Assembly: GCA_947561395.2 (NCBI GenBank)
Contig: OX387188.1
Coordinates: 7,858,150-7,922,149 of the forward strand
DNA: 64,000 bases
Source: Buxus sempervirens
Taxonomy: Eukaryota > Streptophyta > Magnoliopsida > Buxales > Buxaceae
Direction of reading: 5' to 3'
In this document: positions 1-11,369 of the stretch, piece after piece
How positions within the stretch are numbered: the first letter of the stretch is position 1
How the letters are laid out: the number at the start of each line of letters is the position of its first letter
Program-made: the position numbers and the translations under genes
The notes under the pieces: generated by a model
The model's database searches: none
Seen by the model: the letters and a program-made list of their open reading frames with translations, nothing else
Told to the model about the DNA's origin: nothing

Positions 1-200
1 GGCAACTGAGTCTGTTGGAATCGGAGCCCGGATGGAGAAGATATGAGCAAAACAATCCCAGGGGCAAAGTTAAAATATCTTAATTGAACTAATTAAGATA
101 AATGGAAAATAATAAAAATTGGGGAAGTCTAATTCGTCCGAGTGGGTAGCTGAGTTGCCTCAGCAGTCAAGTCAACCAAAAAAGGGGGAGAGAAAAAGGC

Positions 201-450
201 AACCGCATATTGTGTGCGGTTGCTTTTTCGGCCACCATCCGCGGAGCCAATCAGAGCAAGTGGCGCGCAAAAAGTAACCGTACTTATAGTACGGTTGCAT
301 GGCACGTCAGACTACGCTTGACCAATTTGTCCCCTAATCATTACTGAAGAGACAGGGACAAAACCGTACATACCCTGCGGTTTTGACCAAAACCGCACGG
401 TATGTGCGGTTACTGTTCAATTTTGGCAGAACCGCACTGAGTATGCGGTT
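201..450 (+). repeat. Palindromic word array in U3 of LTR A
   Basis: At least four hairpin-capable units lie directly upstream of the TATA box. Examples are AACCGTAC-ttata-GTACGGTT (276-296), AACCGCAC-ggtat-GTGCGGTT (391-411), AACCGCA..TGCGGTT (201-221) and AACCGCAC..ATGCGGTT (430-450). The arm word AACCGCA/AACCGTA is specific to this LTR family. The same array precedes the TATA box in the right LTR (about 42987-43240). Confidence 0.75.
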
Positions 451-464
451 TTGTCTCTATTTTC

Positions 465-472
465 TATAAATA
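465..472 (+). promoter_or_regulatory. TATA box of LTR A (5' copy)
   Basis: TATAAATA in a C-TATAAATAGA context lies about 15 bp after the last palindromic word. The same box is at 43251-43258 in the 3' LTR. This is the likely RNA polymerase II promoter of the element. Confidence 0.65.
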
Positions 473-680
473 GAAAATCTGAACAGTAGACAGGGGCTGG
501 CTTCTTTTGGCTGATCTCCACTGCTTCTCCCCCACTGCCTCTGATCCAAAAACCCTCCTTTTGCCCCACCTTGCTCCCCCAAGCTCAAGACATTCTTTTT
601 TTGATCATCCTACCCCTCTCCACTCTCTTCTTCCTCATTCAAGAACTTGGAAAAGAAGAGGAAGAGCTGCTGTTGGTGCC

Positions 681-757
681 GAAAGGAGGAGCTCCAGCCG
701 CTGTGTTCACCTCAAGGAGGTTCAAACATGCCTCCACTGGGTTTTTAAACCCAAGGT
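681..757 (+). promoter_or_regulatory. Conserved purine motif and 5' splice-donor-like site in LTR A
   Basis: GGAGGAGCTCCAGCCGCTGT is followed about 12 nt later by AAGGAGG, and about 35 nt further on by CCCAAG|GTAATG (GT at 756-757). The same order is seen in LTRs C, D and F and, without the donor, in B. It recurs at 43467-43543 in the 3' LTR. Conservation in otherwise dissimilar LTRs suggests a function in the 5' untranslated RNA. Use as a splice donor is inferred from the consensus only. Confidence 0.5.
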
Positions 758-1824
758 AATGTTTTCTATAACCTTTTGTTCAACATAAATCAAAATGAAT
801 TTATTCTAAGCATGATTAGGGTGTTACCCATCTTTGGCATGTTTGCTTTGCTCTTTTAGTATGATAATCACTCTTTCCTTTACTTGTGTCCATCGTTTCG
901 GAATGAGCAAACTCCCATGGTAAGGGGAGCATACATATGGTGATAGGAGAGGGTGAGAGTTCGTCTTTGCATGATTTCAAAGTGCCCATATAGTTCTGTT
1001 TTGGGGATCTTTTCTTTTATCTACATGGGGAGCATGTTCCCCTTTCTTTTCTCCAAATCTTTTGTACCCCTTATGTAACCCCCAAATGTCCCCTCTCTTA
1101 TTTTTTTCTCTCTCCTTTTTGCATGATGGACGATTTTAGCATATCTTGGAATGTATGAAGTATGCATGTTCTAGGTTAGATCCTCAATTTATTACAAAGT
1201 TACCTGCTCCCTTACTTCCCCATCATCACTTGGCTGCTGTTCTAAGTCCTAGGTAGGGTCCTCCTTTCTCTAATTTTACAGTTTCAGCATGTCCCCATAC
1301 CCCCATGTGCCCTAAAGTTCAGTCTGTAAACACCATGTCAAATGGATCATGCTAGCTCCCCTTTTGATTAAGTTTTTTGGTGTCCACATAGGCACACACT
1401 CACCTAACTTACTTGTTGCTTCTTTCTATAATTTTGGAGTGGCATATAATCTGTCCAGAATGGTTGAGTGGTTGTTCCCTTGAGTATGCATGTTTGGATT
1501 GGCTGAAAATGACTAAGAGATGGCCTACCGGGCCTTCCCGTCTTCTCTCTACATAAGGAGAGGAAGATTGCTTCCTAATGACCAAAGAGCAGGGACACTT
1601 AGGTCCCTATTTCATCCCTGGTTTTAGTTCAAAAGGGAGAATGCAGGATTCTAGCCCTATCCCCCCTTTGCTCGAACCCTAAAAGCCCAAAAGAGAACAA
1701 AAGGGGGTCTTCCCCTCCCCTAGAACCACTGTGGACCGACATAGGGGCCCACCCGACTGTTGGAATACCCTGGAGAGAAGCCGAGCTAAATCCCGAGGCC
1801 ATTTTGGCCTTTCCTAGATTTTCG

Positions 1825-1905
1825 AGCCCGAACCGCATACTCAGAGCGGTTTGGGCAAAACCGCACTTGACCTGCGGTTGTGCCTTGACCGCACAAAATG
1901 TGTGG
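1825..1905 (+). repeat. Second palindromic word array of LTR A (U5 side)
   Basis: Three units reuse the upstream word: GCCCGAACCGC..GCGGTTTGGGC (9-nt loop), AACCGCA..TGCGGTT, and GACCGCAC..GTGTGGTC. The 3' LTR copy (about 44610-44693) reads GCCCAAACCGC with the same 3' arm, so a G-U pair in one copy is an A-U pair in the other and the stem is kept. Confidence 0.6.
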
Positions 1906-2295
1906 TCAGTTCCCAGAATCCCTCAAAAAATCCATTTTGAGACTGTGGGCCCTGATGGGCCCACCAGGCTTTGTGGGCCTTCGATGGGGCCCACCCAATC
2001 AAACTCATCTCACTTAAAGCTGAAAGATAAAATCAACCAAAAAGGGGACCCACAGCGCTTTAGCTATCCCCGCCAGACTTAAATAAAAGTGTATGCTGGA
2101 TTAGGAATCGGGTGAGTGAGAAACCCAGTTGACTCAAACCAGGGAAACCAATGAGACCCATCACTCGACGGGGTGGACCGGGATGTCTACGGACTTCCCC
2201 GGACCGTAAACGAGCCCTTTCTCAGAATCTCAAGCCGCATACCAAAATAGATATCCTTAGGGCATCCAGGTGTCTACCTGCACCCCATCAGGCAG

Positions 2296-2305
2296 TGGCG
2301 ACTCC
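2296..2305 (+). other. PBS-like decamer inside U5
   Basis: TGGCGACTCC, within CAGGCAGTGGCGACTCC, lies about 75 bp before the LTR end and repeats the core of the true PBS. The same string in the same place occurs in LTRs A (3' copy), C, D, E and F, and degenerately at about 53877. B lacks it. Confidence 0.6.
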
Positions 2306-2379
2306 AAATTACCTTTTTATCCATCCAGAGGCACACACCTTTTCCGTGCACCCTCGCCGGTGCGAGCATGCGCACTGCT

Positions 2380-2399
2380 TGACGACTCCGCTAGGGACC
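2380..2399 (+). promoter_or_regulatory. Primer-binding site of element A
   Basis: TGACGACTCCGCTAGGGACC starts 3 nt after the LTR end. It is a slightly changed form of TGGCGACTCC..TGGGGAC, the type used by Tat/Ogre elements and complementary to a plant tRNA-Arg 3' end (family knowledge, recalled). Elements B and C have related sites at the same spacing. Confidence 0.75.
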
Positions 2400-4918
2400 T
2401 GTCAACCCAGTCGCACCCTGGTTAAGGAAAAGAGTCAACTCGCCTAGTTTAGTGCACAGCACCGAACCACAAGCACACATCATGCACTCACCACATCGTG
2501 GATTGTTTTACTGCTTTTGGATATGAATTGTGTGGGGTGACACGCACGAGGGAGTCTGCGTGGGTTATCCAAATTGAATGAATTTATGATTGGAATTGTG
2601 AATGCTTTTCTTCACCAAAACCTAGACCTCTTTAGCAGCCACCCTTCTTAACTGTATAAACAAATTTTGGGTCAGCCACCCTTCTTAATTGTATAAACAA
2701 CTTTTGGGATGATATTAGCTTCACGCGCCTCTGGCTTGCCGGGGAAAAGCGATGGTAAAACATCCCCCCAAGTTACTGGATCCCTATAGCACCGCTGTGT
2801 ACCCTTTTTCCCACCCAGTGTTCTGATGCACCTTTGTGATGAATGTGATTGTGAATGATGATACAAGAAGAGTAAAATCTAAGAGTCCATCAGGGGCAGC
2901 AACCCCCAACCCTCTTTGCATCAAATAGTGGACCCTAGATTCTGGGCTACCTCAACCCTAAATTAGGAAGCCAACCTAACTTTGATCGGGGGAACCACCC
3001 CAGATCCATGCATTGAGTCCTGTAAGTTGTGGGCCTTGACCCATTAAAGTCCGCTGGGAGCACTTTGAGTTCGAGCCAGTCTTTGAACAGATGAAAGCCG
3101 GACAGATCAAACAGATGAATAGATGAAAGCACATCACATTAGAGCAGGGGCACAAAACCCTAGATCTAGGAATTTGGCCTACCCGCCTTGAAGCAAATTT
3201 GTATCCTTCCTTTTGGCTCCCAACAGCTTTAAGGATGAATCCTTTGCAAATTTCTGTGAATATCATGTAACTTTCGCCCTCGCTGGCAAGTTGTAATTTC
3301 TTTTTGTCTGGCACTTGAGGTCAAAGGCAGACGAAAGAATAGATGAAAGAGAAGCTGACTCAGATTCAGATGTGCTTCCATACACAAGTATGTCTAGGAG
3401 TTATGCCCCACGAGGCACCAACCTTCTTAGGGTTATGCACACACCCTTTTGATGTACTTTTCACATTCATTCTTGGATTCAGGTTTTTTGAATGGTAATA
3501 TCATTGAATCTCGGCTTTGATTTTGTGTATGCATTTTCATGCATCAAGTGCACGCACTTCAATATCATCTGTATAAGCATGTTTCATCAAATCATTTCTC
3601 AAAAGAAAAAGATAGAGAGAACAAATTTGTTAATCCCCAAGATCAAAATTGCATCCGAATGTGCATCAAGTTTGCATCGAGGCTCAGAATGGCTCCAATT
3701 TCCTGGGCCTTAATCACCATTATCCTAATTAGAAAATTTGTGAGATCAGTCGGCTGTGACCTAGCCTCAAAATAATCAGTCAAGAAAATCAAGGATAAGT
3801 CTAGTCCTCGCTAATGGCCATCTTAAATCAAAAGAGAGATCAAGTATATCAATTCCCAATCTTTAAATTTAGTAGAACCATTTTGTGTTTCTGCTCCATG
3901 AAACCATTTTGTGTTTCCCAAAATTTAGTCGGAGCCATTTCGTGTCCCTGCTATTCCGTGAAACCATTTTGTGTTTCCCAAAATTTAATGGGAGCCATTT
4001 CGTGTCCCTGCTGTTCCATGAAACCATTTTGTGTTTCCCAAAATCTTAGTCGAAGCCATTTAGCGCTTCTACTACTCCATGAGATAATTTCTAATTTCCA
4101 AAAAATCTTAATAGAAGCCATTTCGTGTTTCTGCTGCTCTAGGAAATCATTTTGTGTTTCCCAGAACCGACTCAAAAAGGAAATCAACTTTCGTAGTTTT
4201 CGAAACCAAATCAAAAGTAAATCAACTTTTGCAGTTTCCCAGAAATCAACTCTTGTAGTTTCCAAACCAGGGACTCTCCCCTTGCCCCTAAAAGGCGGCT
4301 AAAAAGAGATCAAAATGGAGAACAATCTCTTGCAGTTTCCAAAACCTTCAGAAATCAACTCCTGTAGTTTCTGAAATCAAAACCAGGGACTTTCCCCTTG
4401 CCTCTGAATGCCAAAATCTTAGTAGGAACCATTTCGTGTTTCTGTTGCTCTGAAACCATTTCGTGTTTCCCAAATCTGGAATCATTTCATGTTCCCAAAT
4501 CTGAAATCATTTCGTGTTTCTCAAATCTAGAACCATTTCATGTTCCCAAATCTGGAACCATTTCGTGTTCTCAACTCTGAAACCATTTCATGTTTCCCAA
4601 ATCTTGAACCATTTCGTGTTTTCCAAATCTGAAACCATTTTGTGTTTCCCAATAGTCAAAGCCATCTTTACTCTAGGGAACCATTTCGCATTCCCCAAAA
4701 CCTAGTCAATTGGGACTCAATTCTCGCAGTTTCCAGAAATCAAAACCTTCAAAAGTCAACTCTTGCAGTTTATGGAGATCAAATCCAGGGACTCTTCCCT
4801 CACCTCCAAAGTGGTGGTTAAAAAGATATCCTTTTCCCTTACCTCCGAAGTGGCGATTAAAAGCAAACCATTCTCAGGGACTCTCCCCTTGTCGTGACAA
4901 AAAAAAAAGAAAGATCAT
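2400..4918 (+). other. 5' leader of element A (up to the B insertion)
   Basis: This is non-coding and related to the leaders of B and C. The stretch near 3380-3440, with GCCCCACGAGGCACCAACC and an ACACAAGTATGTCTAG segment, recurs at about 17450-17510 (C) and 29820-29880 (B), reversed because those elements lie on the - strand. Its 3' half carries the AAACCATTTCGTGTTT repeat array. Open frames here (for example 3814-4302) are products of the repeat. Confidence 0.7.
3886..4690 (+). repeat. Short hairpin tandem array in the leader of A
   Basis: About 15-20 degenerate copies of a 25-60 bp unit centred on GAAACCATTTCGTGTTTCCC. Each unit can fold weakly on itself (AAACCA..TGTTT). The same word in the same sense relative to gag fills the leader of C (16333-16830, read on the - strand). 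Confidence 0.75.
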
Positions 4919-6033
4919 TGTGCGCATGGTCGCACGGTGCGAGCCTCCTTGGAGTGGCGGAAGCAGCTAGAGCTCCTCCTTTGGTCACCAACAGCAAGCT
5001 TGTGTATTCTCTCAAGGCTTAAATGGGGAAGAAGATAGTAGAGAGGGGTAGGGTGGTCTTTAGGTGGTGCTCCAAGGGTTCAATGAGCAAGGAGGTGTGA
5101 GAGTGGGTGGTTTCGTACCAGGAAGGGTGGGGAAGAAGAGGTGGAAATAGCCCAAAGGAAGCCAACCCCCGAAATGGGGCTGCTGTTGGCTTTTTATAGA
5201 CAACTTTTTGTATCCGGCATTTAATGTCGGATACACTATACCTCCTTTGTATCCGACATAAAATGTCGGACACACTAAGCTTCCTTCGTATCCGACATTT
5301 TATGTTGGATACAAACACAATCATTTCAAAAATTCAATTTTCTGAGTGAACCTATCGGCGAATCCGCGCGAATCTCGTGGGCGGATCTCCTTGTATCCGA
5401 TGAATAGTGTCGGATACACACAAAAGTATGTGTATCCGACATATTTGGTCGGATACAAATGGAAAAATTATAGATTTGCCCCTTGACTTGACCGATTTGA
5501 CACTTTTAGATATCTGCACCCCCTGCGAATTTTGGTTTAGTCCCTGAGATATTTGGCAAATTTTGGATATTTAGATATTTCCCCCCTGAGATATTTTGCT
5601 GCGTTTGTCGCAACGTGTGCAGTTTCTGGGTTTGCTGCTCGGAAACTTCGACAGCTCATATCTTCTTCATCCGGACTCCGATTTGGGCAAACTCAATTGC
5701 ATTAGAACCGTATCGGAGCCCTCTATCCATTGGGATAGGATTAAGCAGCTGATTTGGGGTTTAGCGGAAAGTCAACTTTCGGCTCCCCCTCAAGTTTGAC
5801 CGGCCCATATCTTCTTCATCCGGACCCCAATTTGAGCAAACTCAGTTGCGTTAGAATCGTGTCGGAATTTCCTAATCATTAGGAAGAAGTATGGTGGCCA
5901 AATTACACTTGATCAAAAAGCCAACTTTTGTCCCCTCAGGGTTTGACTTTTCTACTGTCTTTTAGCACATTTTTTTCGTTTTCTTCTTTTCTCTTTTTTT
6001 ATTTTTGGTTTGATCAAAATTTGGGTGCTTACA
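4919..6033 (-). repeat. 3' LTR of element B
   Basis: It begins (+ strand view) TGTGCGCATGG and ends GGTGCTTACA, so it reads TGTAAGCACC..TGCGCACA on the - strand. It matches 31165-32070. At 1115 bp it is much shorter than the other Tat-type LTRs here: it ends soon after the purine motif (4942-4985) and lacks the long U5 part with donor, GGGCCC words and PBS-like decamer. The TATA box is at 5191-5198 (- strand). Confidence 0.9.
5191..5460 (-). promoter_or_regulatory. TATA box and upstream palindromic words of LTR B
   Basis: On the - strand TATAAAAA (5198-5191) is preceded by five hairpin-capable units built on TATCCGACA: TATCCGGCAT-tta-ATGTCGGATA, GTATCCGACAT-aaa-ATGTCGGACAC, GTATCCGACAT-ttt-ATGTTGGATAC, then two more near 5396-5455. 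The same set lies at 31455-31695 in the 5' LTR. The architecture is that of LTR A with an unrelated word. Confidence 0.75.
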
Positions 6034-6049
6034 GCTGCCCCCCTTTGTC
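6034..6049 (-). promoter_or_regulatory. Polypurine tract of element B
   Basis: On the - strand, GACAAAGGGGGGCAGC directly precedes the LTR start TGTAAGCACC. The same block (GGCAAAGAGGG..) precedes the 3' LTRs of A and C. Confidence 0.75.
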
Positions 6050-8453
6050 GAAGTCACTTGTTGACGAATGACAAAGGTTGAAGGAAACCCAAATTTTGCA
6101 TTCCTCACATCTTTCTTAGAGAGCCTGGGAGTTGGTTTGGCTTGTAGGATAAAGCACATTAACGCGAGCTGGTTACGCGTGTGGTACTTTTCCCATTTCT
6201 GGTTCTTAGAAAATAGGTGTGATTAGCATCTTTTCTAGATTCTGGTTCTTCCGAATAGGTGGTGATTAGCACCTTTCTGGCTTTGGGTTTTTGGGAATAG
6301 GTGGTGATTAGCACCTTTCCGGCTTTGGGTTTTTAGGAATAGGTGGTGATTAGCACCTTTCCGGCTTTGGGAGGTTTTGGGTTTTCTGGATGATTCAGCT
6401 TTCTCAGATTTTAGTGAGGATGCAATTTTAAGATTTCAATGAGGGTGTAAACATTTTTTAGGTTTTTTTTTTTTTAGATTTGGTGGTTGGAGGTGGGCCA
6501 AGGAACGAAAGGAGAGAGGAAGGAGGAGGTGCTCCTGGTGCTGTCTGGTGCCTCAAGGGGACTCACACACCTATCCTATTCTACTTACAAAAGTGAGAAA
6601 TAAAAAATTACATAGAGGGCCAATTTGCCCATTTGTTTTCAAAACATGTCTTCTCTTCTTGATCTCGAGCTTACTTGAGCTTTGTTCTGGATGGTTCTCT
6701 GCTGGGGATTCTTTATTTGGGAAAGAACCCGCAAGGGATAGGTGAGCTTTCTGAAAACTCCCTCTTGGTGTGCTTTGGATTACCGCGTGGCTTTCCTCCG
6801 CTTTGCTTTTCTTTTCTTCTTTCTTTTTCTTCCAACTTGAGGATGCTTCTTGATATCCTCTGACTTTTCCTGCCTCGCCTGAGCCTGCAGAATTCTCACA
6901 ACACGGTGAGGTATCTGAAATTCACACTGTAAGCACTTAGGGCTTACTTGGTTTTATTGTGTGTGCGAGTGCACATGACTGAAATGAAATATGTTTTCAA
7001 AAGCTTTTTCAGAAATTTTGAACAAGTGCTTCAAAAGGAATGGCAGGACCAGTGAACATGGTGATTTGCCTTGTCAGCTTAAAGTGTTTTGGGACGGTGT
7101 GCTTGACACGTATCTCCATGAAATTCTTGACTTATGCGTCATTGGCTCTCGGTGGTTCTGTAAAAGTTCAGAAGATGAGGAATGTCCCTAAGAATGTTTT
7201 CCATTCCCCAGTTTTGGTTTCTCTCACTTTTACCCGACATTTGGGATGGTCTCAAGATCTTGCAATTGGGGGTTTTCCCTTTGTCTTTTCCCTTTTGGGG
7301 TTAGTGCCTGCCCCAGTTTAAGGTCTTTGGGCCGACTTTTGTACATCCTGTCCCATAGATCAAAGAGGTATTCACATTAGGACGAAGCATAGGCTTGGTT
7401 TTAAATCTGAGAAATGAAGCGATATAAGGCTCAAATTCTTTTCTTTTCATTTTCAGGTTTTACTTTGTGTCTCGCTAAAGCTCATTCTTCTTTTTAGATT
7501 CCTTTATTATAGATCTACATGAATTCAATTGTCACATCCTCTGCAATCAGAAAGGACTTTCTGATAGGACAAAACGTAGGCTGAGGTTTTTGGTTTATGA
7601 AAGAAAGGGAAAATGGCTCAAAGTCTTTTTGTAATGGGTCGAGTCATGTTCTACCCTTTTCTTGAGTGCTTGGGCTTTGCCAATACCTGTTCACTTTCTT
7701 TTATTTTTTCCTTCTTGAGGCCTTTTGTGACCTTCACTTTTTCCTTTACCATTTTTGCTTTTCCTTCCTTTTGCTCTGGGGTCATCTTAGCCTTTTTATT
7801 TGATTAGTATGCCCCAGTTTATTTCCTGCTTTCTTTTCTTTTTTTCTTTGTTTCTGCTCATCCATGTCTTTTTCCTTCTTAACCAAGCGCCATATTTAGG
7901 GCTCATGACTCATTGGGTTAGAAGAAAAAAAGTTTGGCTCAAAATGGTTTGACTAGAGATATGACTTTTAAACTGGGAAAATAAAGCAAGGATGGCCTCT
8001 CATCCTTTTGCAGAAGTTGTGACAACTTGGTTGAAATATTCATGCAAATTTATTCAAGAATCTATTCATCCATTTTATTTTCTTTCTCAGCTTTGCCCCG
8101 GTGTGGGGTGGCTAGACACAACACGGGTATTTGAATAATACGATCAAGCCCAAAGTGTTTTGACTAGCGATTCTTAAAATTTTGAATGCATGAAGGATGG
8201 CCTCTCATCCTTTCTTAAAGATATGATGTTACAACCGACCTTGGCCTTCAACTAGTTCTCGCACTTTCACTCTTTTCCCTTTCTTCCTTTTCTCTCAAGG
8301 ATTGTTTTGCCCCGGTGTAAAGATAGGTTTGGGAGGAAAGTCAAGGCATGGGCCTGGAAAAGATTAACTTTGGCTCAGTCAAGGTTCTCATGGGAGTAGT
8401 ATGTTGCACCCGGCTGAAGACACCTTTGAGCGACTTAGCATTTTTCCATGGTC
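6050..8453 (-). other. Post-gag non-coding region of element B (3' part)
   Basis: This is homologous to 11370-14338 in C and 39654-42613 in A. It has no pol-like coding frame. It contains two hairpins AAGGATG..CATCCTT (7988-8007 and 8193-8212) that are conserved in all three elements. Element C is inserted at its upstream end, with target copy ATGGT at 8454-8458. Confidence 0.75.
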
Positions 8454-9411
8454 ATGGTTGTGCGCATCCGATTTCGGTCGCACGACGAGGCGCACGCGTA
8501 ACGACGCGTGCCTCGGGTTTTGTTTGGAGTCGCCACTGCCTGATGGGGTGCAGGCAGACACCTGGGTGCCTAAGTTCTTCTTCTAAGGCTTTTGGTCTGC
8601 GGCTTTGAGATTCTAAGTAGGGGCTCGGTTGCGGTCTGGGGAAGTTCGTAGACACCCCAGTCCACCCCGTCAAGTGACGGGTCCCATAGGTTTCCCTGGT
8701 TTGAGTCAACTTTGGTCTCTCACTCACCCGATTCCTATTCCAGCATGCAATTTTGATTAAGTCTGGCGGGACCGCCAAAGTGGTGTGGGTCCCTTTACTT
8801 GATTTTATCTTTTTAATTAAGATGATCTGGGCCTGGTGGGGTGGGCCCCGTTGGAAGGCCCACGGTATCCCTTGGTGGGCCAAGTGTGGCCCGCATGTTC
8901 CTTGGTGGGCCAAGTGTGGCCCTTTGGATTTTGGCTCACTTTGAATTGATTTTATTTTAGAGTTCAAGTTGGATTAGTTAAGTGGATTTCATGCCAAAAG
9001 TGGGTCGGGATTGCTTTGTGGGCCCTTGAGTGGGCCCCACAATTGGTTGCCAAGTGATTTTGATTTTATCTTTCTTATCTGTGTCAAAATGGGCCAAGCA
9101 TTGGGCTTGGGGCCCTTTACCTGGGCTTGAGCTTGAAAGCCCAAGGCTTCCTGAATTAGGGTTTGGAAACCCTAAGTTGGTCGGGTTCATGGGCTTAGTG
9201 GGCTCGATAGGCCCTACCCGTGGTCTCGGCCAAACCACATCCTACTTTAATCATGCATGGCCCAATTAGGGCTTGGGTGGGCCTCAAGTGGTCTGGCCCA
9301 CTCAAATCTTTTATTATCTTAGTTAAGCAAAATGAATTGGTCGGGGCTTGGTGGGCCCCGTTGGAAGGCCCACTGGAAACCAAGTTGGACCAAGGGTCCA
9401 AGCCCCATGTT

Positions 9412-9436
9412 GGGTTTCCAGGTGACCTGGAAACCC
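9412..9436. repeat. Covarying U5 hairpin, copy in LTR C
   Basis: GGGTTTCCAGGT and ACCTGGAAACCC face each other across one base: a perfect 12-bp stem. Equivalent stems stand at 19752-19776 (other LTR of C), 27522-27546 (D), about 37366-37390 (F) and about 55513-55536 (M). They differ by changes that keep pairing. Confidence 0.65.
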
Positions 9437-9609
9437 TATTGGTTTATCCGGTTCGGTTTGGAAATAAAACCCACGTTCAGCAATAATCACATGAGAAAAT
9501 ATACAAGATTGACACCCTATCAAGAAAAAATTGGCTCATTGTGTTGGGTCCAAGGGGAGGTACCCGGGGGCCCGAGTTGGATGCGCAACGAACAAAGGGG
9601 GTGGGGGGT

Positions 9610-9630
9610 GCGGGGGGCAAAGCCCCCCGC
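9610..9630. repeat. GCGGGGGGC hairpin in LTR C
   Basis: GCGGGGGGC-aaa-GCCCCCCGC, a perfect 9-bp stem with 3-nt loop, lies beside the word array. F carries the same stem with loop ttc at 37206-37226. A related hairpin is at about 19950-19968 in the other LTR of C. Confidence 0.6.
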
Positions 9631-9773
9631 GGTACAATAAAGGGCATTTTCGGAAATTTTCAAAAATATAGCATTTCGGCAGGCTTTTAGGGGTATGCGC
9701 CGACCTCGGGCACTAGGCGCGAGGTCGGCGCGGGCCGGGCGGACCAAAACAGCGAAAAAACACGTAAAATGAG

Positions 9774-9965
9774 GTGGGCGCCAGGTGGGCGCGAGCTCAG
9801 CGCACCCAAAAAAGGTGGGCGCGAGCTCGGCGCCAGGTGGGCGCGAGCTCAGCGCACCCAAAAAAGGTGGGCGCGGGTAGGCGCGAGCTCGGCGCCAGGT
9901 GGGCGCGAGCTAGGCGCCAGGTGGGCGGACCCAAGCTAGGTGAGCGTGAGCTCAGCGCGAGCTCA
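9774..9965 (-). repeat. GC-rich word array downstream of the donor in LTR C
   Basis: About ten overlapping copies of GGTGGGCGCGAGCTCGGCGCC-like words, many self-complementary (GGCGCGAGC, GAGCTC, GGCGCC). The same words recur at about 20107-20350. On the - strand they lie downstream of the GT donor and mirror the GCTCGCGCCGAGC words upstream of the TATA box. Confidence 0.7.
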
Positions 9966-10698
9966 GCGCAGACCCTGACTCTCTGTTTTTTTCTCTCCAA
10001 ACTCCATTTCCGACTGGTTTTAAGCTCTGTAACTGGTTTCTGGGGATCCTTAGAACCCCAGCAGACCCCTGAACACAGTTGGAAATTAATCTAACCACCA
10101 AACCTCTTTGCAAATCTACCAATCCGACACAAAAACACTAACAAAACATCTAACAACATCTAACAGAACATGAATAAATGAAGAAAGGAACAGGGGGCTT
10201 TATCAGGATACAGGAGATGCAAACATCAGGGAGAACATGCTCCCCCCTCGAATCACATAGTCACTGTTACTATACGAAATAACAGAAAAGAACAGATAGC
10301 AATAAACTTATTTATTTTGGAACAGGGGCCATCGAGAACATTACCTGGGTGTTTCAACACCTCTCCGAAGTGGGTGAAGCCTCCTTGGAGCGCGCGAGCA
10401 GCCGCCGGAGCAACCTTCTTCTCACCCCAAGAGCACGACCTTCGGATTTGACAAGGAAGAAGAGGAAGGGAGGGGGCATGTGTGTCTGGTCTTTATCTTC
10501 AAAATCCCGAGCCCAGAAGAATGATGCCGAACCCTAGAATCCCAAAACCAGAGAATGCCCGGCCAAAGAAAAATCTCCCAACAAAAAATCCGAACCCAAA
10601 AAAAATGCGGAACCCCAAAAATCGCGGAACCCCTGCAAATGAAGGCTGCTGGAGCTTTTACAGAAGAAAAAATGGGCATCCGCCCACTTTGGCGCCCA

Positions 10699-10731
10699 GC
10701 TCGCGCCGAGCTCCTGTCGCTCGGCGCGAGC
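10699..10731 (-). repeat. Perfect 13-bp-arm palindrome upstream of TATA in LTR C
   Basis: GCTCGCGCCGAGC (10699-10711), a 7-nt loop, then GCTCGGCGCGAGC (10719-10731). It lies just upstream (- strand) of the TATA region. In the 5' LTR the TATA box TATAAAA is at 21042-21036. Confidence 0.7.
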
Positions 10732-11353
10732 GGCAAAATGATTAAAACATTAAATGCCGCCGCGGGTTTGTCTTAAAAATCTGAAAATTAGGACATTTAC
10801 GGATATGGTCCCTGGGATATTTAGGTTTAATATTATTTTATTCAGATATTTTCAAATACTTTCAGATTGGTCCCTGGGATATTTTGAATGTTCGGATATT
10901 TACGGATTTGATCCCCGAGATATTTTCCTGCGCAACTCGCCACGTGTGCAGCTTTTTGCCACGTGCGCAGATTGCCAGTTTTGCTACTTGGAAACTTCAT
11001 CAGCTCATATTTTCTTCATCCGGGCTCCGATCTGGGCAAACTCAGTGGCGTTAGAATCGTATCGGAGCCCTCTATCCCATGACCTAGGGGTAGGCCTCCG
11101 GATCAGATTTTGGCAGAAAGTCAACTTTTGGCTTCGCCCAAGTTTGACCGCCCGCAGAACCTTCATCCGGACTCCAATTCCTGCAAACTCAGTTGCGTTG
11201 GAATCGTGTCGAGATTCTCTATCCAATGGCATAAAGCAAGGTGGCCAAATATCACTTAATCAAAAAGTCAACTTTTTGTCCCCTTAGGGTTTGACTTTCT
11301 GCTAGGGTTTTCATTTTCAGCAACTCCAGGGGTGCAAAAATAAGGTGCTTACA

Positions 11354-11369
11354 GCAGTCCCTCTTTGCC
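11354..11369 (-). promoter_or_regulatory. Polypurine tract of element C
   Basis: On the - strand GGCAAAGAGGGACTGC directly precedes the 3' LTR start TGTAAGCACC. Confidence 0.75.

Larger units (their letters stand above)
1..2376 (+). repeat. 5' LTR of element A (left-truncated by window edge)
   Basis: This matches 42787-45161 almost base for base. It contains, in order, a palindromic word array (201-450), a TATA box (465-472), a purine-rich motif and GT donor-like site (681-757), a second copy of the word array (about 1825-1905), a segment rich in TGGGCC/GGGCCC words (about 1940-2060) and a PBS-like decamer (2296-2305). It ends at GCGCAC just before the PBS. Several short open frames here have no coding character and match the other LTR copy as non-coding DNA. 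Confidence 0.9.
8459..11353 (-). repeat. 3' LTR of element C
   Basis: It is 2.9 kb, starting TGTGCGCATCC and ending GGTGCTTACA in + view. On the - strand it holds a U3 with two copies of the GACACG..CCAACGCAACTGAG module (about 11000-11240), a 13-bp-arm hairpin (10699-10731), the purine motif (10375-10412), CCCAG|GTAATG (GT at 10344-10343), a GCGCGAGC word array (about 9774-9965), a GCGGGGGGC hairpin (9610-9630), a covarying hairpin (9412-9436) and a PBS-like decamer near the end. Confidence 0.92.

Noticed and set aside
3814-4302. 162-codon open frame (KPFCVSQNL repeats)
   Set aside because: Product of the AAACCATTTCGTGTTT array in the leader of A; no start context or family.
9520-10094. Ala/Arg-rich frames such as RWARARRQVGASSAHPKK
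   Set aside because: GC-word array of LTR C in frame; repeated in the other LTR and absent as a protein family.
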